A stretch of DNA of 64,000 nt from Pseudomonas laurylsulfatiphila (GCF_002934665.1 NZ_NIRS01000003.1:1-64000), one strand, 5' to 3'. Positions 16,409 to 25,133 are shown, counted from the first letter of the stretch. Notes: generated by a model from the letters alone, not told the origin. A program made the numbers and translations.

Positions 16409-16528
16409 CCTGTAGGAGCTGGCTTGCCAGCGATGGACTCAAAGGCACCGCGCTCATCCATTGAGTACTCGTCTTCGTTAACGCCCATCGCTGCGATGCG
16501 GCGACCCGACAAGCCAGCTCCTACAGGT
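16409..16528. repeat. REPIN of the TGTAGGAGCTGGCTTG type
   Basis: CTGTAGGAGCTGGCTTGCCA then GCGATGG (16409-16435), and an inverted partner CAAGCCAGCTCCTACAGG near 16510-16528, with the centre between. This is a different REP type from those at 18431 or 54814 and is shared with 50799-50873. Confidence 0.8.
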
Positions 16529-16561
16529 TCTGCGATGCGCACAAATTTGCTGCCAGAGATG

Positions 16562-16601
16562 AAAAAGCCCGCTGACCTTACCGGCTCAGCGGGCTCTTTT
16601 A
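16562..16601. terminator. Bidirectional terminator between fpvF and mbtH-like gene
   Basis: AAAAAGCCCGCTGA is complementary to TCAGCGGGCTCTTTT, a 9-bp GC-rich stem (GCCCGCTGA/TCAGCGGGC) with A and T runs on the two sides. It can stop both the rightward fpv operon and the leftward mbtH-pvdH transcript. Confidence 0.85.
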
Positions 16602-16612
16602 TGCGCGACGAC

Positions 16613-16840
16613 TCAGTGCGCCACAGCCGCCTGCTCATCCATCTTCTGGCGAAGGCTCAACGGACGCATGTCGGTCCAGGTCTCTTCGATATAGGCCAGG
16701 CATTCCTTTTTCAGCCCGCTTTTGCCCACGGTGCGCCAGCCCTGCGGCACGGCTTTGTAATCGGGCCAGATCGAGTATTGCTCTTCATGGTTGACCACGA
16801 CCTGAAAGAGGATGTCCTCGCGGTCGAATACTGAAGTCAT
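16613..16840 (-). CDS. MbtH-like protein for NRPS adenylation domains
   Basis: The product has 75 residues. The family motif [20 protein letters not shown] and the downstream [12 protein letters not shown] are fully conserved. MbtH proteins bind adenylation domains and are needed for their solubility or activity; the orthologue PA2412 is required for normal pyoverdine production. It is read leftward after pvdH and has its own PvdS box overlapping the pvdH stop codon, then a perfect hairpin in its leader. Confidence 0.95.
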   Translation of the reverse strand: MTSVFDREDILFQVVVNHEEQYSIWPDYKAVPQGWRTVGKSGLKKECLAYIEETWTDMRPLSLRQKMDEQAAVAH

Positions 16841-16865
16841 GCTGTCTCTCCATCGATGTTGAGCG

Positions 16866-16886
16866 GGCTGCGCCGTGTGCGCAGCC
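16866..16886 (-). other. Perfect hairpin in the mbtH-like gene leader
   Basis: GGCTGCGC (16866-16873) and GCGCAGCC (16879-16886) form an 8-bp perfect stem with a 5-nt loop. It lies between the PvdS-type promoter and the ATG at 16840, with no T-tract following it, so it is a leader structure rather than a terminator. Confidence 0.55.
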
Positions 16887-16900
16887 GTTATGTAGAAGGA

Positions 16901-16924
16901 ACGTTGCGCGGCGCGAAAAATTTA
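16901..16924 (-). promoter_or_regulatory. PvdS (iron-starvation) promoter of mbtH-like gene
   Basis: The minus strand reads TAAAT (16924-16920), 16 bases, CGT (16903-16901), an exact match to the PvdS consensus TAAAT-N16/17-CGT. The first three bases are the pvdH stop codon, so pvdH ends inside the promoter of the next gene. Confidence 0.82.
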
Positions 16925-18334
16925 CAGATCGTGGGTGGCAGCAGCCAGGGCCCGGCCGAAAATCCCGGCCACCTGATCGATTTCCGCAGCGCTGATCACC
17001 AGTGGCGGCAGGAAGCGCACCACCGCGCCATGACGGCCGCCGAGTTCCAGGATCAAGCCACGCTTGAGGCATTCGCGCTGTACCAGGGGTGCCAGGCGGG
17101 CGAACGCCGGCGGGTGACCCTGGGCATCCGGTGCGCCCGTCGGATCGACCAGTTCGACACCGAGCATCAAGCCACGCCCACGAATATCACCCAGTTGCGG
17201 GAAGTCCCGTTGCAGGATGCGCAGGTGCTCTGCCAGGCGCTCGCCCATGGCGGCGGCATGCTCGCAGACCTTGTGTTCGACCAGATAACGTATCACTGCG
17301 GAACCGGCGGCCATGGCCATCTGGTTGCCACGGAAGGTCCCGGCGTGGGCGCCCGGCAGCCAGGTGTCGAGCCACTCGCGGTAGACCACCACCGCCAGCG
17401 GCAGGCTGCCGCCGATGGCCTTGGACATCACCACGACATCGGGAATGATCCCGGCGTGCTCGAAGGCAAACATCTTGCCGGTACGGGCGAATCCGCTCTG
17501 GATTTCATCGACGATCAGGGCAACGCCCGCCTTTTCGGTGATCCGCCGCACACCGCGCAACCAGTCCAGGTCGGCCGGGATCACCCCACCCTCGCCCTGC
17601 ACCACCTCCACGATCACCGCCGCTGGCAATTGCACGCCGGCCTCGGGATCGTTGAGCAGGTTTTCCAGATAACTCAGGTTGGCTTTCACCCCTGGCGCAC
17701 CGCCCAACCCGAACGGGCAGCGGTAATCGTAAGGGTACGGCATGAACTGCACGCCGCTGCCGAGCAAGGCGCCCAGCGGCTTTTTCGGCCCGAGGCTGCC
17801 CATCAGGCTCAGCGCGCCCTGGCTCATGCCGTGATACCCGCCCTGGAACGAGATCACAGTGCTGCGGCCAGTGGCGGTACGCACCAGCTTCAGGGCGGCT
17901 TCCACGGCATCGGTGCCCGTAGGACCGCAGAACTGGATCTTCGCTTCAGCGGCCAGGGCAGGCGGCAGCAGGCCGAACAGGTCCTGGACGAACTGATCCT
18001 TGACCGGGGTGGTCAGGTCCAGGGTGTGCAACGGCAGTTCATCGGTCAGCACCTGCTGGATGGCCTGGATCACCACCGGGTGGTTGTGCCCCAGTGCCAG
18101 GGTCCCGGCACCGGCCAGGCAGTCGATGAACGTGCGGCCTTCGACGTCTTCGACATGAATACCCTTGGCGCGCTTGAGCGCCAGGGGAATGCGTCGTGGA
18201 TAACTGCGGGCGTTTGATTCTTGCTGGCTCTGGCGGGCCAGCAACGGTGATTCGTTAAATTGATAAAGCGTCTCGGCGGACGTCGGAGCGACCCGGGCCG
18301 GCTGATCTTCGATAAGGCTGGTAGCGACTGACAT
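16922..18334 (-). CDS. pvdH: PvdH, L-2,4-diaminobutyrate:2-oxoglutarate aminotransferase
   Basis: The enzyme makes L-2,4-diaminobutyrate from aspartate semialdehyde with glutamate as donor; Dab is the building block used by the third module of PvdL. The product has 470 residues from ATG 18334 behind GAGGGGTCGAGAG, the class III aminotransferase length. The PLP Lys is in VVMSKAIGG, and the SFQGGYHGMSQGALSLMG and LIVDEIQSGFARTG motifs are intact. It has a PvdS promoter about 40 bp upstream. Confidence 0.95.
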   Translation of the reverse strand: MSVATSLIEDQPARVAPTSAETLYQFNESPLLARQSQQESNARSYPRRIPLALKRAKGIHVEDVEGRTFIDCLAGAGTLALGHNHPVVIQAIQQVLTDELPLHTLDLTTPVKDQFVQDLFGLLPPALAAEAKIQFCGPTGTDAVEAALKLVRTATGRSTVISFQGGYHGMSQGALSLMGSLGPKKPLGALLGSGVQFMPYPYDYRCPFGLGGAPGVKANLSYLENLLNDPEAGVQLPAAVIVEVVQGEGGVIPADLDWLRGVRRITEKAGVALIVDEIQSGFARTGKMFAFEHAGIIPDVVVMSKAIGGSLPLAVVVYREWLDTWLPGAHAGTFRGNQMAMAAGSAVIRYLVEHKVCEHAAAMGERLAEHLRILQRDFPQLGDIRGRGLMLGVELVDPTGAPDAQGHPPAFARLAPLVQRECLKRGLILELGGRHGAVVRFLPPLVISAAEIDQVAGIFGRALAAATHDL

Positions 18335-18370
18335 CTCTCGACCCCTCAATACGGTTTTCCTGTTCTGGAA

Positions 18371-18394
18371 ACGCATCAGCGGGGTGAGGATTTA
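18371..18394 (-). promoter_or_regulatory. PvdS promoter of pvdH
   Basis: The minus strand reads TAAAT (18394-18390), 16 bases, CGT (18373-18371), an exact PvdS consensus, 37 bp before the pvdH ATG. Confidence 0.87.
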
Positions 18395-18430
18395 GACTTT
18401 CAAGCCGCTTTCTTGAGCCCCCCGGAAAAA

Positions 18431-18525
18431 CTGTGGGAGCGAGCCTGCTCGCGAAGGCGCTGGGTCAGTCAACATTTATGTCGACTGACACTGCGCCTTC
18501 GCGAGCAGGCTCGCTCCTACAGGGG
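18431..18525. repeat. REPIN (complete inverted pair)
   Basis: CTGTGGGAGCGAGCCTGCTC then GCGAAGG at one end, the reverse (CCTTCGCGAGCAGGCTCGCT then CCTACAGG) at the other, with a centre of about 35 bp containing GTCAGTCAACA..GTCGACTGAC. It is the reference copy for the altered one in fpvD. Confidence 0.9.
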
Positions 18526-18539
18526 TTCTGCGGTGTTTT

Positions 18540-19862
18540 TCAGACCGGTTGCAGCGGCATCGTCAGTTCGACCCGCAAGCCGTCCGGTCGGCTATCGAAA
18601 AGCAGCGTACAACCGCAACGCTGAACGATCGCCTGGACAATCGCCAGCCCCAGGCCACAACCCGTGCTCTGGCCGTTGCGCCAGAAGCGTTGGGTCAAGT
18701 GTTGCAAATCCTCTTCGGCAATCCCCGGCCCATGGTCGCGCACCACGAACTGCACACGATTGCCGGTGGTTTCCAGGCTCAACTCCACCGCTTTGTCGGC
18801 GGGAGTGTGGCGCAGTGCGTTGTCGAGCAAATTGCGCAGCGCGGCGATCGACAGCACCGCGGGCATTTGTACTGGCGCAGCAGAGACCTTGCCCGGCGCC
18901 TGAAACCTGATGCGCTGGCGATCACCGCTCGCCGCATCCTGGATCGCCAGTTTTGCCACTTGCTCGGCGTTGCACTGCACACCGTCGTCAAACGACAGGC
19001 TGCCCTCGACTCGCGCCAACAGCAGCAATTGCTCGAGGGTGCGGTGCATGCGATCCGCCCCTTCTTCGGCGCGCGCCAGGGATTGGTCCCGGGCACTACC
19101 GTCGGTCATGCGCGCCACTTGCAGGTGGGTCTTGATGGCGGTCAGCGGGCTGCGCAACTCGTGGGCCGCGTCACCAGTCAGGCGACGTTCGCGCTCGATG
19201 GTCTTGCCGATGCGCTGGAGCAACTGGTTCTGGGTTTCCAGCAAGGGTTGCAGCTCGCTGGGCAATGGCTGGATCTGCAAGGGTTCCAGGGAGTCGGCGC
19301 TGCGGCGCATCAAGGCGTCGCGCATGCGGTTGAGCGGCGCCAGCCCCTGGCCGATGCCCAGCCAGAGCAGGCACAGGCAACCGAGCAGTGCCACGCCCAC
19401 CGGTACCGAAGCGGCCAGCAGGATCGACATGTTCAACGCCTCACGCTCAATCTGCCGGTCGGCGGTGGTGATGCGCAGATCGCCCCGGGCCAGTGTGAAA
19501 CTGCGCCACGGCGCGCCGTCGATCATCTGATCGTGAAAACCCAGCTTCTCGGCCTCCAGAGTCTGCTGCGGATCGGTGTGGCTGCGGGCCAGGATTTCAC
19601 CGCGCAACGAGCTGACCTGGCACGCCATGCCACCCGGTATGTTCAATTGTTCGGCGCTGAAGTGGGTGCCCTCGCCCTTGCTCGGCACGGGCGGCAGTTG
19701 CTCCATCAGGCCGGCGACCATGCGCGCCGACGCCACCAGGCGCTGGTCGAGGGAAAACATCATTTGATTGCGCAAATCGCTGAGCATCCAGGCCGCGGCC
19801 AGGGCCCAGATCAGCGCAAACGCGGCGCCAAGCGTCAGGCTCAGGCGCAAACGCAGACTCAT
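18540..19862 (-). CDS. dsbS: DsbS-type sensor histidine kinase
   Basis: The product has 440 residues. ATG 19862 overlaps the regulator's stop by one base (TGATG). Two membrane helices (about 7-28 and 152-178) enclose a periplasmic sensor region that contains one Cys (GMACQVSS). Then HAMP, the HisKA H-box (GDAAHELRSPLTAIKTHLQ) and HATPase with LLDNALRHTPA, DHGPGI and GCGLGLAI. The order kinase-regulator beside dsbD-dsbE-dsbG matches PA2480-PA2476, described as a copper-responsive DsbRS system. Confidence 0.85.
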   Translation of the reverse strand: MSLRLRLSLTLGAAFALIWALAAAWMLSDLRNQMMFSLDQRLVASARMVAGLMEQLPPVPSKGEGTHFSAEQLNIPGGMACQVSSLRGEILARSHTDPQQTLEAEKLGFHDQMIDGAPWRSFTLARGDLRITTADRQIEREALNMSILLAASVPVGVALLGCLCLLWLGIGQGLAPLNRMRDALMRRSADSLEPLQIQPLPSELQPLLETQNQLLQRIGKTIERERRLTGDAAHELRSPLTAIKTHLQVARMTDGSARDQSLARAEEGADRMHRTLEQLLLLARVEGSLSFDDGVQCNAEQVAKLAIQDAASGDRQRIRFQAPGKVSAAPVQMPAVLSIAALRNLLDNALRHTPADKAVELSLETTGNRVQFVVRDHGPGIAEEDLQHLTQRFWRNGQSTGCGLGLAIVQAIVQRCGCTLLFDSRPDGLRVELTMPLQPV

Positions 19863-20542
19863 CACTTCGATTCTTCTCCGCCATCAGCCGGCCCCAGGCG
19901 ATAACCCAGGCCGCGTACGGTCTCGACAATGCCATTGCCGAGCTTGCGCCGCAGGTGATGGATATGGACGTTGAGGGCGTTGCTTTCCAGTTCGTCATTG
20001 AAACCGTAGACGCTGTCCTTCAGCTGCTCGGTGGACAGCACCCGGCCACGGTTATGCAACAAGGCTTGCAGCAGCGACTGCTCGCGACGCGAGAGGTCCA
20101 CCGGCTGGCCGGCGAGTGTGGTTTCGCGGCTGCTCGGGTCGTAGGTCAGGGCGCCGTGCTCGATCAGGTTGACGCTGCGCCCCGCCACCCGTCGCAACAG
20201 CGTGTGCAGGCGCGCAGCGAGTTCGCGCAGGTCGAAGGGTTTGAGCAGGTAATCATCGGCACCGGCTTGCAGGCCATCGACGCGGTCGGTGACCGAATCA
20301 CGCGCGGTGAGGATCAAAACCGGCAACTCCAGGCCCTGATGGCGCAATTGCTGCAGCAGCTTGAGGCCGTCTTCGTCCGGCAGCCCGAGGTCGAGCACCA
20401 TGACATCGAACTCCGCCACCTTGAGCATCGCCCGGGCGGAAGACGCCGTGGCCACATGTTCCACGGTCAGGCCCTGGGCGGTCAGACCGGCGACGATGCC
20501 ACTGGCGATCAGTTCATCGTCTTCGCAAACCAGTACGTGCAT
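19862..20542 (-). CDS. dsbR: DsbR-type OmpR-family response regulator
   Basis: The product has 226 residues from ATG 20542. The receiver domain has the acidic pair in CEDDE, the phospho-Asp in VMVLDLGLPDEDG and Lys in LLKPFD. The C-terminal winged helix has SRREQSLLQALLHNRGRVLS and ..ALNVHIHHLRRKL..VETVRGLGYRL. OmpR-type proteins bind direct repeats spaced about 11 bp, and such repeats lie before this gene and before dsbD. Confidence 0.88.
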   Translation of the reverse strand: MHVLVCEDDELIASGIVAGLTAQGLTVEHVATASSARAMLKVAEFDVMVLDLGLPDEDGLKLLQQLRHQGLELPVLILTARDSVTDRVDGLQAGADDYLLKPFDLRELAARLHTLLRRVAGRSVNLIEHGALTYDPSSRETTLAGQPVDLSRREQSLLQALLHNRGRVLSTEQLKDSVYGFNDELESNALNVHIHHLRRKLGNGIVETVRGLGYRLGPADGGEESK

Positions 20543-20580
20543 GGTGAAACCTTCGCAAATATGACGATTGAATACACCGT

Positions 20581-20599
20581 CGATTAACTCCGGATTATG
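20581..20599 (-). promoter_or_regulatory. Possible DsbR box upstream of dsbR
   Basis: The minus strand reads CATAATCCGGAGTTAATCG; TAATC occurs twice, 11 bp apart. The sequence is similar to 21731-21749 before dsbD (12 of 19 positions by my count). The position 39 bp before the dsbR start would allow autoregulation. Confidence 0.4.
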
Positions 20600-20732
20600 C
20601 CTGCGACCCGGAGTGGGACAATGGCGCCCCAGGATTGATTGAATGCAATACATATGTACCGCATCCATCCCTCCCCATCTCAATAGTCTGTGTCGGGTAG
20701 CACTCAAATTCAATTCAACACAGGCACACACC

Positions 20733-21672
20733 ATGTATACCCACGAATCTGCGCTCACGACACTTTTTAACCTGCGTGACGGGTTGGTCATGCAAACCAC
20801 CCAGGTGACCGAACTGCAAATACAAGCCACGACCAAGGGACTGGCATAGTACAACCTGGGCGAGTTCACCCATTCGCAAACCTACCTGACCATTGGCGCA
20901 ACAGCTGGCAATCGGGATGCGCAATATGCCTTGGGCGAAGTCTTCAGGCGCCGGGCAAAGGGCCTGAGCGATGATGCCAAAAAGTGGTATGGACTGGCCG
21001 CGGCGCAAAATCATGTGTATGCCCTGATGCGGCTGGGCGACGATGACTCCCTGAAAAAGGCCAGGGAACTGGCTCAGGCAGAGGCGGATAAAGGCAATGC
21101 CGACGCCATGCTGGCGCTGTACGAACTGGACCAGGACATTGCGACGCTAAAAAAAGCGGCCGATGCCGGATCGATGGAGGCCCAGTACATTCTCGCGATC
21201 AAATATGAGGAGGACGAGACGCTCATTGTCGACAAAGCCGAGCGGGATATCGCCATCGACGGTTTACTGAAAAAAGCCGCCGCCAGTGGTTTTTCCAGGG
21301 CCATGCACTGGTGCGCCAATCGACCGCCAATCCTCTGGGATCTCCCGGTCAGGCGTCAATGGGTTGAAAAACGTGCACAGCGCAATGATGTCTACGGATT
21401 ACTGAACTATGGCCGTGCCCTCGGTGGTTTCTACACCGCTGAAGATGGCGCTGACGAATATGGCTTCACGGAGGATCTGGTCAAAAGTTACGGTTTGTTC
21501 TGGCTGATCACCGAAACCACCCGGGAGTTGTCCGTACACGCCCTGGCCGCGCAGGACCTGCAGACCATTGCGAAAGACATGACAACCGCTCAGATCGATG
21601 CGGCGCCGGCAGTGGGAAGCCGATCATCCGCCAATGTCCGAGTACAGGCTGACCTACAGCTCGGTCAGATGA
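20733..21672 (+). pseudogene. Broken Sel1-repeat protein gene
   Basis: Reading from about ATG 20733, the frame is interrupted by TAG at 20847-20849, just before the Sel1-type segment YNLGEFTHSQTY. It then continues in the same frame with several Sel1-like repeats (ALMRLGDDDSLKKARE, GNADAMLALYEL, GSMEAQYILAIKYEED). Near 21600 the frame is lost. The natural end, RRQWEADHPPMSEYRLTYSS then VR and stop at 21670-21672, is in the next frame. With a nonsense and a frameshift lesion the gene is probably dead. It sits between dsbR and dsbD. Confidence 0.75.
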
Positions 21673-21730
21673 TCGGACCTGGACAACGACACCACGCGGC
21701 ATCTGTCACTGCAAACGCTCGACTTGACTG

Positions 21731-21749
21731 CGTTAACACCCGGTTAATC
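21731..21749 (+). promoter_or_regulatory. Possible DsbR box in front of dsbD
   Basis: CGTTAACACCCGGTTAATCG carries GTTAA at 21732-21736 and 21743-21747, a direct repeat with an 11-bp step, as OmpR-family regulators bind. An AT-rich -10-like stretch (ATTATATAAG) lies about 25 bp downstream, so a bound regulator would sit next to the promoter -35 region. Confidence 0.45.
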
Positions 21750-21793
21750 GATGGCCATCATCGTGGACGGATTATATAAGCCAGGTGTTGTCG

Positions 21794-23536
21794 ATGCGTT
21801 ACTTCGTTTTCTTGCTGCTGGCATTGTTTGCCGGCCTGGGGCAGGCCCAGGCCGGCAACAATCCATTTGAAACAAAACCTGAATTTCTTCCAGTCGACAA
21901 GGCCTTTGCCTTTACTTCCGAACGCCTGGAATCCGGTGAGACTCAGCTGTTCTGGCAAATTACCGACGGCTATTACCTGTATCAAAAACGTTTGAAGTTC
22001 GACGGTTTACCCGTCGAGCAGCATCCCGCTTTGCCCCAAGGCGAAGATCACAGCGATGAGTTCTTCGGTCAGCAACAGGTCTATCGCCAGGCCCTGGAAC
22101 TGAAGATTCCAGCCGGGGCCAGTGGTCAGGTGAAAGTCAGTTACCAGGGTTGCGCCGATGCGGGTTTGTGTTATCCACCGCAAACCAGAATCGTCGATCT
22201 GGGCGATGCCCGTGTGGCGAACACCCTCACTGAAGCACCGGACCAGGCGCTGGCCAGCGGCCTGCAGCAACGGGCGCTGGGCTGGAGCCTTGTGCTGTTC
22301 TTCGGCCTGGGCCTGTTGCTGGCCTTCACCCCCTGTTCATTGCCGATGCTGCCGATTCTGGCGGGATTGATCGTCGGCAGCGGCGCCACGCCCAAGCGCG
22401 GTTTTGCCCTGGCCGGCAGTTACGTGGTCAGCATGGCGCTGGTGTATGCGGCGATGGGTGTCCTGGCCGCCTCCCTGGGGGCGAACCTGCAAGCCTGGTT
22501 GCAAAACCCCTGGCTGCTGGGCAGTTTCGCGGCGATTTTCGTGTTGCTGGCGCTGCCGATGTTCGGCTACTTCGAGCTGCAACTGCCGGTGGCCGTGCGT
22601 GATCGCCTGGAAAACGTCTCGCGCAATCAACGCGGCGGCAGCCTGATCGGCGCCGGGGTGCTGGGCGCCCTGTCCGGTCTGCTGGTCGGGCCTTGCATGA
22701 CTGCACCACTGGCCGGTGCCCTGCTCTACATCGCGCAAAGCGGTAACGCGTTGCATGGCGGATTGATTCTGTTTGCCATGGGCATCGGCATCGGCGTACC
22801 GCTGCTGTTGCTGGTGACCGTGGGCAATCGCTTCATGCCCAAGCCGGGCGCCTGGATGAACCTGGTCAAAGGCATTTTCGGCTTTCTGTTCCTCGCCACC
22901 GCGTTGCTGATGTTGCGCCCGGTGCTGGACGAATCCCTGTGGGTCGGCTTGTGCGGTGCGCTGCTGTTGATCACGGCGTACAGTGCCTGGAAACAGTCGG
23001 AAGGTTTCGGCCGCATTGCCCACCTGTTTGGCGCCAGTTCATTGCTGCTCGGTTTGTGGGGCAGCCTGCTGGTGATCGGGGCGGCCGGTGGCAGTGACGA
23101 TCCGTTCAAGCCGTTGCAGGTTTTCCGCGCCTCGAACCAGGCGGTGGCCGCCGTGCCGGTTGGCCACGATGCCTTCACCACCATCAAGGATCCGCAGGCA
23201 TTGCAACGGGAGCTCGACGCCGCGCAGGCGCAGGGCCAGTGGGTGCTGCTGGACTACTACGCTGACTGGTGTGTGTCGTGCAAGGTCATGGAAAAACAGG
23301 TCTTCGGCAACACCAATGTCCTGCAAGCCTTGAGCGATGTGCGCTTGCTCCGCCTGGACGTCACCGCCGACAATGCCGCCAGCCGCGAGTTGCTCGGCCG
23401 TTACAAAGTGCCAGGGCCACCGAGCCTGCTGTGGATTGGCGCTGACGGTGAAGAACGGCGCAGCCAGCGCATCACCGGCGAGGTCGATGCCGACACTTTC
23501 CTGCAACGCTGGATTACCACCCGAGACGCCCGTTAA
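21794..23536 (+). CDS. dsbD: DsbD, thiol:disulfide interchange protein
   Basis: The product has 580 residues. It moves electrons from cytoplasmic thioredoxin to periplasmic thiol proteins. ATG 21794 starts a signal peptide (MRYFVFLLLALFAGLGQAQA). The periplasmic alpha domain has CADAGLCYPP, the membrane beta domain has FTPCSLPMLP and GPCMTAPLAG, and the C-terminal gamma thioredoxin domain has WCVSCK. All three Cys pairs are intact. It is translationally coupled to the next gene (TAATG). Confidence 0.92.
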   Translation: MRYFVFLLLALFAGLGQAQAGNNPFETKPEFLPVDKAFAFTSERLESGETQLFWQITDGYYLYQKRLKFDGLPVEQHPALPQGEDHSDEFFGQQQVYRQALELKIPAGASGQVKVSYQGCADAGLCYPPQTRIVDLGDARVANTLTEAPDQALASGLQQRALGWSLVLFFGLGLLLAFTPCSLPMLPILAGLIVGSGATPKRGFALAGSYVVSMALVYAAMGVLAASLGANLQAWLQNPWLLGSFAAIFVLLALPMFGYFELQLPVAVRDRLENVSRNQRGGSLIGAGVLGALSGLLVGPCMTAPLAGALLYIAQSGNALHGGLILFAMGIGIGVPLLLLVTVGNRFMPKPGAWMNLVKGIFGFLFLATALLMLRPVLDESLWVGLCGALLLITAYSAWKQSEGFGRIAHLFGASSLLLGLWGSLLVIGAAGGSDDPFKPLQVFRASNQAVAAVPVGHDAFTTIKDPQALQRELDAAQAQGQWVLLDYYADWCVSCKVMEKQVFGNTNVLQALSDVRLLRLDVTADNAASRELLGRYKVPGPPSLLWIGADGEERRSQRITGEVDADTFLQRWITTRDAR

Positions 23537-24390
23537 TGCTGACCTTCACCCTCGGCACCTTTGCCATCGCGCTCAATCACCTGCTGCTGATCAGTGCGCT
23601 GGCACTGGCCACTTTTGTCGGCTGGCGGGTGGCCAAGCGTGGCGGAGATAACCCCGAGTCCGCGCTGTTCAGCCTGTTTCTGCTGGGCATGCTGGCGGCC
23701 CGGATCGGTTTCGTTGCGATCTATTGGGCGCACTACCGCAATGATCCGTGGCAGATCATCGACCTGCGCGATGGCGGTTTTCTCGCCTGGCCGGGGGTGA
23801 TTGTCGTGCTGCTCGCCACGCTGTATCGCGGCTGGCGTCGCCCGGGTCTGCGCCGCCCACTGGGCTTTGGCGCGGCCAGCGGCCTGGCGTTCTGGATGCT
23901 CGCAACGTTCTCCCTGTCGATTTATGAACAAGGCACACGCCTGCCGGAAATCGCCCTGCGCAACGCCGCCGGCGAAACCGTGCAACTGGCCGACTACAAG
24001 GGCGGCCCGTTGGTCATCAATCTCTGGGCCACCTGGTGCCCGCCGTGCCGCCGGGAAATGCCGGTGCTGGAAAGCGCCCAGCAACAACGTCCGGACCTGA
24101 CGTTCCTGTTCGTCAATCAGGCGGAAAGCATGCAAAGCGTCGCGACCTTTCTGGAGACCCAGGGCCTGAGCCTGTCCAATGTGCTGTTCGACGGCGGCGG
24201 GCGACTGGGCCAGGCCGTCGGTTCCATGGCATTGCCGACTACGCTGTTCTACAGCCCCGAAGGTCGCCTGCTGGGCAGCCATCTGGGTGAGCTGTCAAAC
24301 GCCAGCCTGGCTCGCGCACTGGAAAACTTCGACACCCTATCCGCCACCTCTTCAAGGAAACTGCCATGCCCCGCCTCCGCCACCTGCTGA
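23536..24390 (+). CDS. Lgt-like membrane domain fused to a TlpA/DsbE thioredoxin domain
   Basis: The product has 284 residues, starting on the last base of the dsbD stop. Residues 1-130 form four hydrophobic segments resembling part of prolipoprotein diacylglyceryl transferase (ARIGFVAIYWAHYRNDPWQI, then DLRDGGFLAWPG), but the Lgt His motif (HGG) is replaced by WPG, so lipid transfer is unlikely. Residues about 135-275 are a periplasmic thioredoxin fold with WATWCPPCRREMP. It corresponds to the DsbE-like gene PA2477. Its 3' end overlaps dsbG by 25 bp. Confidence 0.85.
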   Translation: MLTFTLGTFAIALNHLLLISALALATFVGWRVAKRGGDNPESALFSLFLLGMLAARIGFVAIYWAHYRNDPWQIIDLRDGGFLAWPGVIVVLLATLYRGWRRPGLRRPLGFGAASGLAFWMLATFSLSIYEQGTRLPEIALRNAAGETVQLADYKGGPLVINLWATWCPPCRREMPVLESAQQQRPDLTFLFVNQAESMQSVATFLETQGLSLSNVLFDGGGRLGQAVGSMALPTTLFYSPEGRLLGSHLGELSNASLARALENFDTLSATSSRKLPCPASATC

Positions 24391-25133
24391 CCCTGAGCCT
24401 CGGTGCTGCCCTGCTGCACCTGCCATCGGTGCAGGCCGAAGAGTTGCCCGATGCGATCAGGAAAATCGAGGCCAAGGGCGCGAAAATCGTCGGCCAGTTC
24501 GACGCCCCTGACGGCTTGCGCGGGTATGCCGCGCAATACCAGGGCCGCGGTATGGCGCTGTACCTGACCCCGGATGGCAAACACGTGTTGCTGGGCAACC
24601 TGTATGACGCCGAGGGTAATGACCTGAGCAGCGCGCCATTGCAGAAACTGGTGTACGCGCCGATGGCCAAGGAAGTCTGGGCCAAGTTCGAAACCAGCAA
24701 CTGGATCGGCGACGGCAAGAAGGATGCGCCGCGCGTGGTGTACCTGTTCAGTGACCCGAACTGCCCGTACTGCAACATGTTCTGGGAACAGGCGCGGCCG
24801 TGGGTCAAGGCCGGCAAGGTGCAGTTGCGCCACATCATGGTGGGCATCATCCGCGAAGACAGCCCGGGGAAATCCGCCGCACTGCTTGCCGCCAAAGACC
24901 CGGAAAAAGCCCTGCAGGACCACGAAGCCGCCGGCAAGGGCAGCTCGCTCAAGGCCTTGAAGGAAGTACCGCCAGCGATTCAGGCAAAGTTCGCGGCCAA
25001 CATGCAATTGATGGAAGAGCTGGAGTTGCAGGCGACCCCGGCGATTTTCTACATGGACGACAAGGGTAATCTGCAACAACAGCAAGGCGCGCCGTCACCG
25101 GACAAACTGGTGAAGATTCTCGGGCCGAAGTAA
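24366..25133 (+). CDS. dsbG: DsbG, periplasmic disulfide isomerase/chaperone-type thiol protein
   Basis: The product has 255 residues with a signal peptide (LTLSLGAALLHLPSVQA), an N-terminal dimerisation domain and a thioredoxin domain with CPYC (SDPNCPYCNMFWEQ). The cis-Pro is in LQATPAIFY. DsbG-type proteins protect single Cys residues from over-oxidation and are kept reduced by DsbD, encoded two genes upstream. The start lies within the end of the preceding gene, so translation is probably coupled. Confidence 0.9.
   Translation: MPRLRHLLTLSLGAALLHLPSVQAEELPDAIRKIEAKGAKIVGQFDAPDGLRGYAAQYQGRGMALYLTPDGKHVLLGNLYDAEGNDLSSAPLQKLVYAPMAKEVWAKFETSNWIGDGKKDAPRVVYLFSDPNCPYCNMFWEQARPWVKAGKVQLRHIMVGIIREDSPGKSAALLAAKDPEKALQDHEAAGKGSSLKALKEVPPAIQAKFAANMQLMEELELQATPAIFYMDDKGNLQQQQGAPSPDKLVKILGPK

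Noticed and set aside
20646..20660. Palindrome TACATATGTA upstream of the Sel1 pseudogene
   Set aside because: Only 10 bp in an AT-rich stretch, no partner site, and the gene it precedes is broken.
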